64,000 nt of DNA from Murimonas intestini (GTDB taxonomy: Bacteria; Bacillota; Clostridia; Lachnospirales; Lachnospiraceae). The notes beneath the pieces are model-generated. The model ran no database searches and had not been told where the DNA came from. It was given only the letters and a program-made list of their open reading frames with translations. The translations under genes were made by a program, and so were the position numbers. The DNA lies in the NCBI RefSeq assembly GCF_024622195.1, contig NZ_JANKBI010000002.1:124001-188000 (forward strand). Direction: 5' to 3'. Numbering within the stretch: position 1 is the stretch's first letter; each line of letters opens with the position of its first letter. Shown piece by piece: positions 51,395-59,923 of this stretch.

Positions 51395-52399
51395 ATGAAA
51401 AAATGGATGATGGCAGCAGTAGCTGCAGTGATGCTTCTGGGGGCTATGGCTGCCTCAGGATGCGGAAAAGGTGCGGAGGGAGTAAAAACTGATGACAATA
51501 AGGTGGTCATCTATTCCTGCCTGGAAGACTTCAGGAATGACTATATCCTGGATAAACTGAAAGAAAAATTCCCTGATTATGATATCACGCTCCAGTTTGT
51601 GGCAACGGGAAATCTGGCAGCCAAGATCAAGAGTGAGGGGGAAGCCACAGAGGGAGATATCATTCTGGCGCTTCAGGCTGTATATATGGAGCAGCTGAAA
51701 GACAACTTTGCTGACCTGTCTTCTTACGACACGTCAAAGTACCTGGATGAGCTGGTGATGGATCATCACAAGTACCTTATATGGGAACGGTTCAGCGGAT
51801 GCATTATGACAAATCCGAAGATTTTAGAGGAAAAGGGCCTTACTGAGCCTGAGAGCTTTGAAGAGCTAGCAGACCCAAAGTATAAGGGGCTTGTTTCCAT
51901 GCCTGACCCGAAGACTTCCAGCACGGGATTTATCTTCTATCAGATGCTGGTAAATGACTGGGGGGAGGATAAGGCCCTCGAATATTTCGACAGGCTGTCA
52001 GAGAATGTACTCCAGTTTACCACCTCCGGAAGCGGCCCTGTCAGCGCCCTGACCCAGGGGGAAGCGGCTATTGGCCTTGGTATCACCTACCAGCCCGTCC
52101 AGCAGATAAATGACGGGGTGAAGATGAATATCAGGTTCTTTGAAGAAGGCGCGCCTTATGATCTGGACGGCTACGGGATGATCAGGGGGAAGGAAGAGAA
52201 GAAGGCGGTAAAGGATGTTTTTGACTATCTGTATGATACCCTGATCTATGAGGACAAGGATCTGTATTCTCCGGAACAGATATTTAAAGAACAGTCAAAT
52301 ACGATTGAAAACTATCCAAAGGATATCCCATACGGTGATATGACAGGTGCTCTTGATATCAAGGAAAAGGAACGTCTTCTTGGCGAGTGGAAATATTAA
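51395..52399 (+). CDS. ABC transporter substrate-binding lipoprotein
   Basis: The 334-residue protein has a lipoprotein signal (MKKWMMAAVAAVMLLGAMAASGC, cut before Cys) and a periplasmic-type fold of the iron/2-aminoethylphosphonate/polyamine cluster (VVIYSCLEDFRNDYIL, ADPKYKGLVSMPDPKTSSTGF). The start at 51395 follows AGGAGAG; the frame from 51332 would remove the signal from its N-terminus. It binds the solute outside the cell and delivers it to the permease. Neighbouring nucleotidyltransferases make a phosphonate or choline-like amine more likely than iron. Confidence 0.85.
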   Translation: MKKWMMAAVAAVMLLGAMAASGCGKGAEGVKTDDNKVVIYSCLEDFRNDYILDKLKEKFPDYDITLQFVATGNLAAKIKSEGEATEGDIILALQAVYMEQLKDNFADLSSYDTSKYLDELVMDHHKYLIWERFSGCIMTNPKILEEKGLTEPESFEELADPKYKGLVSMPDPKTSSTGFIFYQMLVNDWGEDKALEYFDRLSENVLQFTTSGSGPVSALTQGEAAIGLGITYQPVQQINDGVKMNIRFFEEGAPYDLDGYGMIRGKEEKKAVKDVFDYLYDTLIYEDKDLYSPEQIFKEQSNTIENYPKDIPYGDMTGALDIKEKERLLGEWKY

Positions 52400-52415
52400 A
52401 GCGGGGTGCGGTCAG

Positions 52416-53180
52416 ATGAAAGAAAAACTGCGGGTGGAAAACCTGAAAAAAGTATACGGTACTAAGGAAGTCCTCCGGGGCGTGGAATTTGATGTGAGGG
52501 ACGGAGAATTCCTGTCTATTCTGGGGCCCTCAGGGTGCGGGAAGACCACCATCCTGAAAATACTCTCAGGCCTGCTTAAACCCACTGAGGGGCGGGTGAT
52601 CAAAGACGGGGAAGATATTACAGAGCTGGCTTCCTCAAAAAGAGGTATGGGGATCGTGTTCCAGAACTATGCCCTGTTCCAAAATATGACGGCTCTCAAA
52701 AATGTAGAATATGCCATGCAGTTTAGGCCGGGGCTGAAACCGGGAGCCAGAAAAAGGGCGAGAGGGCTTCTGGAGATGGTGGGCCTCTCAGAATATGAAA
52801 ATGCAAAGCCTCACAGGCTCTCAGGCGGCCAGCAGCAGAGGGTAGCCATCGCCAGGACACTGGCGCTGAATCCGGATATCATACTGTTTGATGAGCCTAT
52901 GTCAGCGCTTGATGTGGCAAACCGCCTTGCACTGCGGGGGGAACTGAAGGCTATCCAGAAAAAGACGGGAGCGACCATCATCTATATTACCCATGACCAG
53001 GAGGAGGCGTTTGCCATGTCTGACAGGATCATGGTGATGGGAAACGGTGAGATTGAGCAGCTGGATACTCCTGAGAATATATTAAAATCCCCGGCAAGCG
53101 ATTATGTCAAAAGCTTTGTGCTGGATAATCTCAGGCTGAAGATGGAATCGCTGTCAAAATATATGGAGTACTGTCTATGA
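52416..53180 (+). CDS. ABC transporter ATP-binding protein (PotA/PhnT class)
   Basis: The 254-residue ATPase has GPSGCGKTT (Walker A), QNYALFQNM (Q-loop), LSGGQQQRVAIARTLA (signature) and ILFDEPMSALD (Walker B). It belongs to the importer ATPases for iron, polyamines and 2-aminoethylphosphonate, but lacks the long C-terminal TOBE domain of PotA. ATG 52416 was chosen over 52347 because GGGGTGCGG lies before it and the upstream frame overlaps the lipoprotein gene. It overlaps the permease by 4 bases. Confidence 0.88.
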   Translation: MKEKLRVENLKKVYGTKEVLRGVEFDVRDGEFLSILGPSGCGKTTILKILSGLLKPTEGRVIKDGEDITELASSKRGMGIVFQNYALFQNMTALKNVEYAMQFRPGLKPGARKRARGLLEMVGLSEYENAKPHRLSGGQQQRVAIARTLALNPDIILFDEPMSALDVANRLALRGELKAIQKKTGATIIYITHDQEEAFAMSDRIMVMGNGEIEQLDTPENILKSPASDYVKSFVLDNLRLKMESLSKYMEYCL

Positions 53181-54739
53181 AAAAGAATTATGGCCTGAAG
53201 GCCATCCTGGCTCTCTTTTTCCTGTTTGCCGTGATCTGTCCCCTGGCTGCCCTGCTGGCAGGTTTAAAGGATGTAGATATAGGGGCGGTCATCAGCTCCG
53301 GGCAGTTTATGGATGCACTTGTCCATTCCCTTGTCTCAGCAGTACTCTCCACTGTCATATCTGTGGCCTGCGGACTTTTGCTGGCCTGGTGCATAGCCAG
53401 GAGCAATATAAGGGGGAAAGCAGTATTTTCCATGCTGCTGACTCTGCCCATGCTGATCCCGTCTATTTCCCACGGAATGGGCCTGGTGATGCTGCTGGGG
53501 CAGAACGGTGTGCTCACTAACCTGCTGGGGCTTAAGGGGTCAATATATGGCCTTTCAGGCATTGTAACAGGATCTGTCATCTATTCCTTCCCCATTGCTT
53601 TTTTGATGTTTGTGGACATCTTTACATATGAGGATATGTCGGTGTACACTTCTGCGGAGGTCATGGGGGTGCCTAAATACAGGCAGTTTTTGGACATTAC
53701 ACTGCCTTACCTGAAAAAGCCCATGATTTCCATAGTGTTTACTGTGTTTACCATGGTAGTGACAGATTATGGGGTGCCTCTCATGGTAGGAGGCAAGTAT
53801 ACGACACTTCCTGTTCTCATGTACCAGCAGGTCATAGGGCTGCTGGATTTTGGAAAGGGGACAGTGATCGGGGCGGTGCTTCTGATACCGGCAGTCGTTA
53901 CCTTCCTTATTGACGCGCTTCACAATGAGAAGTCAGGGCAGCATTTCGTAACTGAGAAGACAGAGAAGAAGGAAAACAAGGTAAGGGACAGGGTGAGTTA
54001 TCTTTTCTGTACTCTGTCAGGCATTCTTGTAGCTCTGCCGATTCTTGCATTCGCGCTTCTCACATTTGTCAAAAAATATCCGTTGGACAACAGCTTTACA
54101 CTTGCAAATATCCAGAGAAGCCTGGAGATGGGAGCAGGCAGGTATCTGTCCAACTCCCTGGTGATTTCTGCGGCGGTGGCAGTATTTGGAACAATGCTGG
54201 CGTATCTGGCCGCATATGCGTCCTCCAGGAGTACAGGAAAGTCTTCAAGAGTCCTGCATCTGGCCGCCATCACTTCGCTCTCCCTGCCGGGGATGGTCCT
54301 GGGCCTCTCCTATGCAGTTTTTTATAAAGGGAGCTTCATATACGGCACTATGGGGATACTTGTGCTGGTGAATATCATACACTTTTTTGCATCCGCATAC
54401 CTGCTTGCCTATAATTCCTTCGGCAAGATAAATGAAAATCTGGAGGATGCAGGGCAGATGCTTGGGATCAGCAGATTCCATATGATAAAGGATATTTTTC
54501 TGCCTCAGATGAAAGGGACGCTTTGTGAGATGTTCTCGTACTTTTTTGTAAATTCAATGATAACGATCTCAGCAGTTTCTTTCCTGACTACAGTAAAGAA
54601 TATGCCTCTGGCGCTGATGATACCCCAGTACGAGGCGCAGATGCTGCTGGAAAGTTCAGCTTTTGTATCGCTGCTGATATTGGGAGTGAATCTGCTTATA
54701 AAAGGCAGTGTATACATAATAAAGAAGAAAGCGGCTTAG
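53177..54739 (+). CDS. Fused ABC permease (ThiP/FbpB/PhnU type)
   Basis: The 520-residue protein has about twelve helices and two EAA-like loops, AEVMGVPKYRQFLDITLPYLKK in the first half and EDAGQMLGISRFHMIKDIFLPQMKG in the second, so it is two permease subunits in one chain. This fused form is typical for iron, thiamine and 2-aminoethylphosphonate importers. The start overlaps the ATPase stop (ATGA). It ends the LicC-like/importer run; the terminator hairpin begins inside its last codons. Confidence 0.88.
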   Translation: MKKNYGLKAILALFFLFAVICPLAALLAGLKDVDIGAVISSGQFMDALVHSLVSAVLSTVISVACGLLLAWCIARSNIRGKAVFSMLLTLPMLIPSISHGMGLVMLLGQNGVLTNLLGLKGSIYGLSGIVTGSVIYSFPIAFLMFVDIFTYEDMSVYTSAEVMGVPKYRQFLDITLPYLKKPMISIVFTVFTMVVTDYGVPLMVGGKYTTLPVLMYQQVIGLLDFGKGTVIGAVLLIPAVVTFLIDALHNEKSGQHFVTEKTEKKENKVRDRVSYLFCTLSGILVALPILAFALLTFVKKYPLDNSFTLANIQRSLEMGAGRYLSNSLVISAAVAVFGTMLAYLAAYASSRSTGKSSRVLHLAAITSLSLPGMVLGLSYAVFYKGSFIYGTMGILVLVNIIHFFASAYLLAYNSFGKINENLEDAGQMLGISRFHMIKDIFLPQMKGTLCEMFSYFFVNSMITISAVSFLTTVKNMPLALMIPQYEAQMLLESSAFVSLLILGVNLLIKGSVYIIKKKAA

Positions 54740-54756
54740 TAATAAGGCCGCTTTTT
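54728..54756 (+). terminator. Terminator overlapping the permease stop codon
   Basis: AAAGCGGC (54728-54735) pairs perfectly with GCCGCTTT (54747-54754), followed by TT. The stop codon of the permease lies in the loop. It ends the importer transcript before the VWA operon. Confidence 0.85.
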
Positions 54757-54759
54757 CCG

Positions 54760-54789
54760 TTGACATAAGCACCTGTTCTGCGTTATCTT
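54760..54789 (+). promoter_or_regulatory. Probable promoter of the VWA-MoxR operon
   Basis: A perfect TTGACA (54760-54765) and TATCTT (54784-54789) are 18 bases apart. It is placed just after the terminator and about 97 bases before the first VWA gene. The repeat R4 lies in the leader. Confidence 0.6.
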
Positions 54790-54815
54790 ACATATGGTAG
54801 GAAAGAAACAGAACT

Positions 54816-54855
54816 CGTAACAGTTCAGCAGGTCTGTGCATTTACTGCACAGACC
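54816..54855. repeat. Dispersed repeat, copy R4
   Basis: GGTCTGTGCA (54831-54840) and TGCACAGACC (54846-54855) form a perfect hairpin around TTTAC. The left part (54816-54839) matches R1 and R3 in inverted orientation. It falls in the 5' leader of the VWA operon. Confidence 0.7.
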
Positions 54856-54885
54856 GTAAGAAAATGATCCAAGGGAGCAAAAATC

Positions 54886-55401
54886 ATGTCTTTTAATATA
54901 ATAATGAAGCAGAAAATCAGGCAGGAGGTAGAGCGGGTGCTTCATGTACCAGGAAATTTTACTAAGGATATCCTGGAAATGGCGCTTGTTATTGACTGTT
55001 CCCTCAGTACAGAGGAAGCCGGGGAGAGCATCCGGGAACTGTTGGGGACACTGAAGAAGCAGAGTGAGGTCTTCAGGAATGTCAGGCTAAATGCAGTTAA
55101 GTGGCTGGATGACGGGCATATTGAAAATCAGGTCACGTCTGCCGCTGTAATGCAGCTGGGCAGATATTTTGAAGATTATAAACAGAATATTTGTGTAAAA
55201 TCTATGGATAAGCTGACAGGATACCTGAAAAAATTTCAGGCAAGATCAAAATTGATTATTGTTGTCTCAGATGGGAATTATAGAATAGAAGATGAAAAGA
55301 CAGTTCAGGAAAATCTGAGTCCATTCCTGAGGAGAAAAATGATATACTGGAATATTAAAGATGATACGTTTGTAAGAGGCTTGCCCGGAGGAAAGGTATA
55401 A
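54886..55401 (+). CDS. Small VWA-domain protein
   Basis: The 171-residue protein looks like a stand-alone von Willebrand factor A domain: LEMALVIDCSLSTEEAGESI gives the DxSxS metal motif, and KLIIVVSDGNYRI gives the later strand with Asp. The N-terminal 25 residues are a charged helix. It is the first gene of an operon with a second VWA protein and a MoxR-like AAA ATPase. I do not recognise a named family. A role as an adaptor or substrate selector for the AAA ring is inferred from the context. Confidence 0.6.
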   Translation: MSFNIIMKQKIRQEVERVLHVPGNFTKDILEMALVIDCSLSTEEAGESIRELLGTLKKQSEVFRNVRLNAVKWLDDGHIENQVTSAAVMQLGRYFEDYKQNICVKSMDKLTGYLKKFQARSKLIIVVSDGNYRIEDEKTVQENLSPFLRRKMIYWNIKDDTFVRGLPGGKV

Positions 55402-55404
55402 GTA

Positions 55405-56322
55405 ATGGCAATATATGAAACAGGCGGACAGAGATTTGAGTATTCAGTGACAGGACAGGGCATCAGGATAGATGGATGCGGAGGTACTGGAAGCATCTGC
55501 CTGCCGGAGGAGATAGAGGGGGAAAAAGTGACATGTCTGGGGGACTATGCGCTGTCACCTATGCGGCAGCAGGGGCTCATGGATGTGGAAGAGGTGCGGC
55601 TTCCCGGGAATCTGAGGAGCATCGGGAGGTATGCATTTTATAACTGCAGTACTCTGCATGAACTGCATTTTTATGGAGGCTTAAGTGAGATAGGCGCCGG
55701 CGCCTTCACGGGCTGTCATCAGGTAAAGAAGCTGACAGCGGTGGAGGAACAGGGAAAGTGCCCCTGTCTCAAGGAAATACTCTCTGAACTCACAGAAGAG
55801 ATAGAGGTGCGTTACTGCGGGGACGGGGAGGCACTCCTGTATTTTCCAGAATATTTTGAGGAAGGGGTGGAGAACACTCCCGCCAGGATACTGGAAAACC
55901 ATGTGCATGGCAGCGGACTTTTTTTCCGGAACTGCTTTCGGAACAGAGAATTCCAGTTCAGAGAATATGACAGCAGATTTGATATGGCGGCGGCACAGGA
56001 GAGCAGAGGATTTCTGACATATATGTGTCTGGGAAGGCTGATGTATCCGTATCTGCTGGAGGAAGAAGCCAGGCTTAAGTATGAAGGATTTCTGAGGGGC
56101 CATCTGGCAGAGGCGGCGGCACATCTCTTAAAGAAAAGAGATATGAAGAGATTCATATGGCTGATGGAGAACTGCGGGCTGCCGGGAGAACGCGGCTGGC
56201 AGGATAATATGGACCAGATATTTGAGAGAGCAGAAAAATACAGGAATGCTCAGGCCATGAGCTTCCTTATGGATTTCAGGCACAGGTTTGAAAGGCAAAG
56301 AGAGGTTGAGTATGAGCTCTAA
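55405..56322 (+). CDS. Leucine-rich-repeat protein of the VWA-MoxR operon
   Basis: The 305-residue protein has a short BspA-type leucine-rich-repeat region (about residues 25-105: LPEEIEGEKVTCLGDYAL, VRLPGNLRSIGRYAFYNCSTL, LSEIGAGAFTGC). A helical C-terminal half of about 150 residues follows (FLTYMCLGRLMYPYLLEEEARLKYEGFLRGHL) that I do not recognise. There is no signal peptide or cell-wall anchor, so it acts in the cytosol, unlike most BspA proteins. It starts 3 bases after the first VWA gene and overlaps the next gene by 11 bases, so it is part of the same complex or pathway. Confidence 0.65.
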   Translation: MAIYETGGQRFEYSVTGQGIRIDGCGGTGSICLPEEIEGEKVTCLGDYALSPMRQQGLMDVEEVRLPGNLRSIGRYAFYNCSTLHELHFYGGLSEIGAGAFTGCHQVKKLTAVEEQGKCPCLKEILSELTEEIEVRYCGDGEALLYFPEYFEEGVENTPARILENHVHGSGLFFRNCFRNREFQFREYDSRFDMAAAQESRGFLTYMCLGRLMYPYLLEEEARLKYEGFLRGHLAEAAAHLLKKRDMKRFIWLMENCGLPGERGWQDNMDQIFERAEKYRNAQAMSFLMDFRHRFERQREVEYEL

Positions 56323-57664
56323 GGAAAATGGCAGGGATAAGCCTGTAAAAAATCCCATACATGATGAGCAGCTTAGGAGGCAGAAAGCAGAGGAGCTGGG
56401 GGCGGAAGTTCTGGGGATATCCAGAAATGAACTGTATCTGAATATGAGGTTTATGGATGTGGCTCTGGCCAGGTTCCGTTTTATGCCCTGGAATGAGGGC
56501 AAGGGCCTGGGGACAGACGGAGCAGCTGTTTATTTTTCTCCCATGCATCTGCTTAGAATGTACAAGTCAAGCCGGACGGCTGTAAACAGAGCCTATCTTC
56601 ATATGACCTTCCACTGCCTCTTTGCACACGTATTTGACACCGGGGACAGGGATGAGGCCTTATGGGATATTTCCTGCGATATAGCTGTGGAATATCTCAT
56701 GGACAGCCTGTACCTGCACTGTACCTACCGGCACGCATCACCGCTCAGGAAAAAGGTGTACAGGGCAGTAAAAGATCATATGAAAGCAGCCTCGGCCCAG
56801 GGCATATACAGGATGCTGAAAGAGCAGGAATGGGATCACGGCGCTCTGTGTGCGGAGTTTTATGTGGACGACCACAGTATATGGAGGAATGAGGGTACAA
56901 GGCAGGGCTCAACCCAGAGAAAGCAGCAGTGGGACGAGGCGAGGGAGCAGATGCAGACAGAGATGGAGACATTTGCAAAGGAGTCAGCCGAGGATGCCCC
57001 CGAGCTGTATGATCAGATACGGGCCCAGAACAGGGAGAGATACGATTACAGGGAATTCCTTCGCAAGTTTGCGGTTTTAAGGGAAGAGATGAAGGTGGAC
57101 ATGGACAGCTTTGATTACATTTTCTATAATTACGGGCTGTCGGTCTATGGGAATATGCCTCTTATAGAACCCCAGGAGACTAAGGAATCTGTAAAAATAG
57201 AAGAATTTGTCATAGTCATCGATACTTCAATGTCGTGCAGAGGAGAGCTTGTCAGGAATTTTCTGGAGCAGACATATGCCATCCTCTGTGAGTCAGAAAG
57301 CTTTTTTACGAAGATCCGCATCCATATCCTCCAGTGTGATGACAAGGTACGCCAGGATAAGGTAATAACAAGTATGGAGGAACTGAAGTCTTACATGGAA
57401 TACCTTACAATAGCAGGTCTGGGAGGTACGGATTTCAGGCCGGCATTCGCCTATGTGGATGAGCTGCTGGCAAAAGGGGTATTCGGAAAACTGAAAGGGC
57501 TTATCTATTTTACAGACGGTTATGGCATATTTCCGGTCAGGATGCCGCCTTATGAGACGGCATTTGTATTTATGGAAGAGGACTACAGAGATGTGGATGT
57601 ACCGCCCTGGGCGATCAAGCTTATTGTGGAGCCGGAACAATTTACAGCAGACAGGAGACAATAA
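56312..57664 (+). CDS. DUF2201-type putative metallopeptidase/VWA protein
   Basis: The 450-residue protein has an N-terminal region of the DUF2201 putative metallopeptidase type (about 20-200; LWDISCDIAVEYLMDSL is its conserved helix) and a C-terminal VWA domain (about 300-450) with a full metal site: IVIDTSMS (DxSxS), LGGTDFRP (Thr) and IYFTDGYG (Asp). In the position of HExxH the sequence reads HMTFH, so the catalytic Glu is replaced by Met and the domain is probably not a peptidase. ATG 56312 follows GAGAGG. DUF2201 proteins are paired with MoxR-like ATPases, as here. Confidence 0.78.
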   Translation: MSSKENGRDKPVKNPIHDEQLRRQKAEELGAEVLGISRNELYLNMRFMDVALARFRFMPWNEGKGLGTDGAAVYFSPMHLLRMYKSSRTAVNRAYLHMTFHCLFAHVFDTGDRDEALWDISCDIAVEYLMDSLYLHCTYRHASPLRKKVYRAVKDHMKAASAQGIYRMLKEQEWDHGALCAEFYVDDHSIWRNEGTRQGSTQRKQQWDEAREQMQTEMETFAKESAEDAPELYDQIRAQNRERYDYREFLRKFAVLREEMKVDMDSFDYIFYNYGLSVYGNMPLIEPQETKESVKIEEFVIVIDTSMSCRGELVRNFLEQTYAILCESESFFTKIRIHILQCDDKVRQDKVITSMEELKSYMEYLTIAGLGGTDFRPAFAYVDELLAKGVFGKLKGLIYFTDGYGIFPVRMPPYETAFVFMEEDYRDVDVPPWAIKLIVEPEQFTADRRQ

Positions 57665-57665
57665 A

Positions 57666-59198
57666 ATGAACATAAAACGGGCAAAGCAGGAAATAAAGGA
57701 CGCCATTGAAGCATATCTTCTGAAGGATGAATACGGTGAATATGTGATCCCGGTCATCAGGCAGAGGCCGGTGCTTCTGATCGGCGCACCGGGAATAGGA
57801 AAGACACAGATCATGGAGCAGATAGCTTCGGAGTGCAGGATAGGTCTTGTGGCATATACGATCACACACCACACAAGGCAGAGCGCTATAGGCCTTCCTA
57901 TGATTTCAAAGAAGGAATTTGGCGGAAAGGAATATTCAGTGACGGAATATACCATGAGTGAGATCGTGGCATCCGTCTATGAAAAAATAGAACAGACAGG
58001 GCTGAAAGAGGGAATACTTTTTATTGATGAGATCAACTGTGTGTCAGAGACGCTGGCGCCTGCCATGCTGCAGTTTTTACAGTGCAAGACATTCGGAAAC
58101 CAGGCTGTGCCAAAAGGATGGTTAATAGTTGCAGCAGGAAATCCTCCGGAGTATAATAAGTCTGTGAGGGAATTTGACGTGGTGACTATGGACAGAGTCA
58201 GGAAAATAGAGGTGGAGCCTGATTTTGAAGCATGGAAGGAATATGCATATCAGGAGGAAGTCCATCCTGCCGTTATTTCATATCTGAATATACGGCCCAG
58301 ATATTTCTACCAGATGGAAAATACGGTTGACGGAAGAAGGTTTGCCACGCCCAGAGGCTGGGAAGACCTCTCCCGAATGTTGTGTGTCTATGAGAAACTT
58401 GGAAAGCCGCTGGACCGGGAGGTCACAGAGCAGTATATCCAGTACCCCAAGGCGGCAAAAGATTTTGCAGCCTATCTGGAGCTGTATTACCAGTATCAGG
58501 CGGATTACCAGCTGGATGAAATTTTTGAGGGACGTTTCGACCCTATACTTCTCAAGAAGACGGCGCACGCTTCTTTTGACGAGAGACTGGGTGTCATAGG
58601 GCTCCTTTTGTCCAGGTGTTCCGTACATTTCAAGCAGGTGTGCAGGATGCAGGGAGTGCTTGAAAAGCTGCAGTATGAGCTGAAGGCGTGGAAGGCACAG
58701 ATGAAAGATGGGGCCGGGCAGGAGGATTTTGCCGGGGAGCCTGCTGTTTTGCTGGAACAGAATGCTGCCGGGCTCAGATGCAGGATGGAACAGGAGAAGG
58801 AGGCCGGGATCCTGCCAAGGGAGGATGAGCTGGCACTGCGCGCCGCTGCTGATAAGCTGGATGTCTATGTCATGGAGCTGAAGAAGTCGGGCTGCAAGAT
58901 ATACGATGAGGCGTTTGACCAGGTGAGGGAGTCATACAATGCTCTCTGCCGGGACTACAGACAGAAAAAAAGTGAGGCAGGGGCTGCACTGGAATATGCA
59001 TTTGATTTTCTGGAAGCAGCATTTCTTCAGGGACAGGAGATGGTCATATTTATCACAGAGCTGAATATGAACCGTTACTGTGTCAGGTTTCTGCAGGAAT
59101 ATGAATGCGAAAGATATTACCGCTACAATAAAGAGCTGCTGTTTGAGGACAGGCAGAGGGAGCTTATGCAGCGGATAGACGAATTGGAGGAAGTATGA
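57666..59198 (+). CDS. MoxR-like AAA ATPase
   Basis: The 510-residue protein has a MoxR-type AAA core in its first 270 residues: VLLIGAPGIGKTQ (Walker A), GILFIDEINCVSE (Walker B), VAAGNPPEYN (sensor 1) and MDRVRK (arginine finger). The C-terminal 230 residues are helical and coiled-coil-like, with an AAA lid. MoxR ATPases work with VWA proteins as chaperones or for metal insertion. The start is 2 bases after the VWA gene, with GGAGA upstream. It is probably the motor of this operon; the substrate is unknown. Confidence 0.85.
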   Translation: MNIKRAKQEIKDAIEAYLLKDEYGEYVIPVIRQRPVLLIGAPGIGKTQIMEQIASECRIGLVAYTITHHTRQSAIGLPMISKKEFGGKEYSVTEYTMSEIVASVYEKIEQTGLKEGILFIDEINCVSETLAPAMLQFLQCKTFGNQAVPKGWLIVAAGNPPEYNKSVREFDVVTMDRVRKIEVEPDFEAWKEYAYQEEVHPAVISYLNIRPRYFYQMENTVDGRRFATPRGWEDLSRMLCVYEKLGKPLDREVTEQYIQYPKAAKDFAAYLELYYQYQADYQLDEIFEGRFDPILLKKTAHASFDERLGVIGLLLSRCSVHFKQVCRMQGVLEKLQYELKAWKAQMKDGAGQEDFAGEPAVLLEQNAAGLRCRMEQEKEAGILPREDELALRAAADKLDVYVMELKKSGCKIYDEAFDQVRESYNALCRDYRQKKSEAGAALEYAFDFLEAAFLQGQEMVIFITELNMNRYCVRFLQEYECERYYRYNKELLFEDRQRELMQRIDELEEV

Positions 59199-59923
59199 TA
59201 AGAGCAGTATTGTTTGATCTGGACGGAACGCTTCTCCCCATGGATCAGGAGGAATTCATCCAGGCATACATGGGTGAGATCGCCGGGCGTTTCGGATCAG
59301 AAGAGTTAAAGAAGGAAGACTTGATCAGGGCCCTGTGGAAAGGCACAGGCGCTATGGTAAAAAATGACGGCACTTCCAGTAATGAGGAGGTATTCTGGAA
59401 GGTCTTTGCCGGACTGCTGGGAGAAGGGATATTAAGGCGCCGGTCTGAATTTGATGATTTCTATACAAGAGAATTCAAAAATGTAGGCAGGATCGCCAGT
59501 CCCAATGATCTGGCGGGCAGGTGTGTGGGGAGGCTGAAGGAAAAAGGATACCGCCTTATAGCGGCCACTAATCCTTTATTTCCCAGAACAGCCACACTGG
59601 AGAGGATGTCATGGGCAGGTATTGATCCGGCCAGCTTCGAGCTTATCACTACCTATGAGAATTCAGCATACTGTAAGCCTAATCTGGAGTACTACAGGAA
59701 TATACTGGACAGGCAGGGGCTTTTGGCAGAAGAGTGCCTGATGGTGGGCAATGATGTGGCGGAGGATATGTGTACTTCTAAGCTTGGCATGGATACATTT
59801 CTGCTCACAGAGCATCTGATACCGGCGGAAGGCGTGGATACGAAAGAAATGCGGCAGGGTGGTTTTAAAGAGCTGTATAACTACATAGAAGACATGCCCA
59901 TACTGAAAGAAGGGGTATTATGA
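59195..59923 (+). CDS. HAD-superfamily hydrolase
   Basis: The 242-residue protein has the HAD motifs LFDLDGTLLPMD (nucleophile Asp), AATNPLF (motif II Thr), a Lys in AYCKPNLEYY and VGNDVAEDM (motif IV), with a helical cap. It is probably a small-molecule phosphatase. The ATG overlaps the AAA stop by 4 bases, so it belongs to the same transcript, but a phosphatase is not a usual part of MoxR-VWA systems. Its substrate is not readable from the sequence. Confidence 0.82.
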   Translation: MIRAVLFDLDGTLLPMDQEEFIQAYMGEIAGRFGSEELKKEDLIRALWKGTGAMVKNDGTSSNEEVFWKVFAGLLGEGILRRRSEFDDFYTREFKNVGRIASPNDLAGRCVGRLKEKGYRLIAATNPLFPRTATLERMSWAGIDPASFELITTYENSAYCKPNLEYYRNILDRQGLLAEECLMVGNDVAEDMCTSKLGMDTFLLTEHLIPAEGVDTKEMRQGGFKELYNYIEDMPILKEGVL

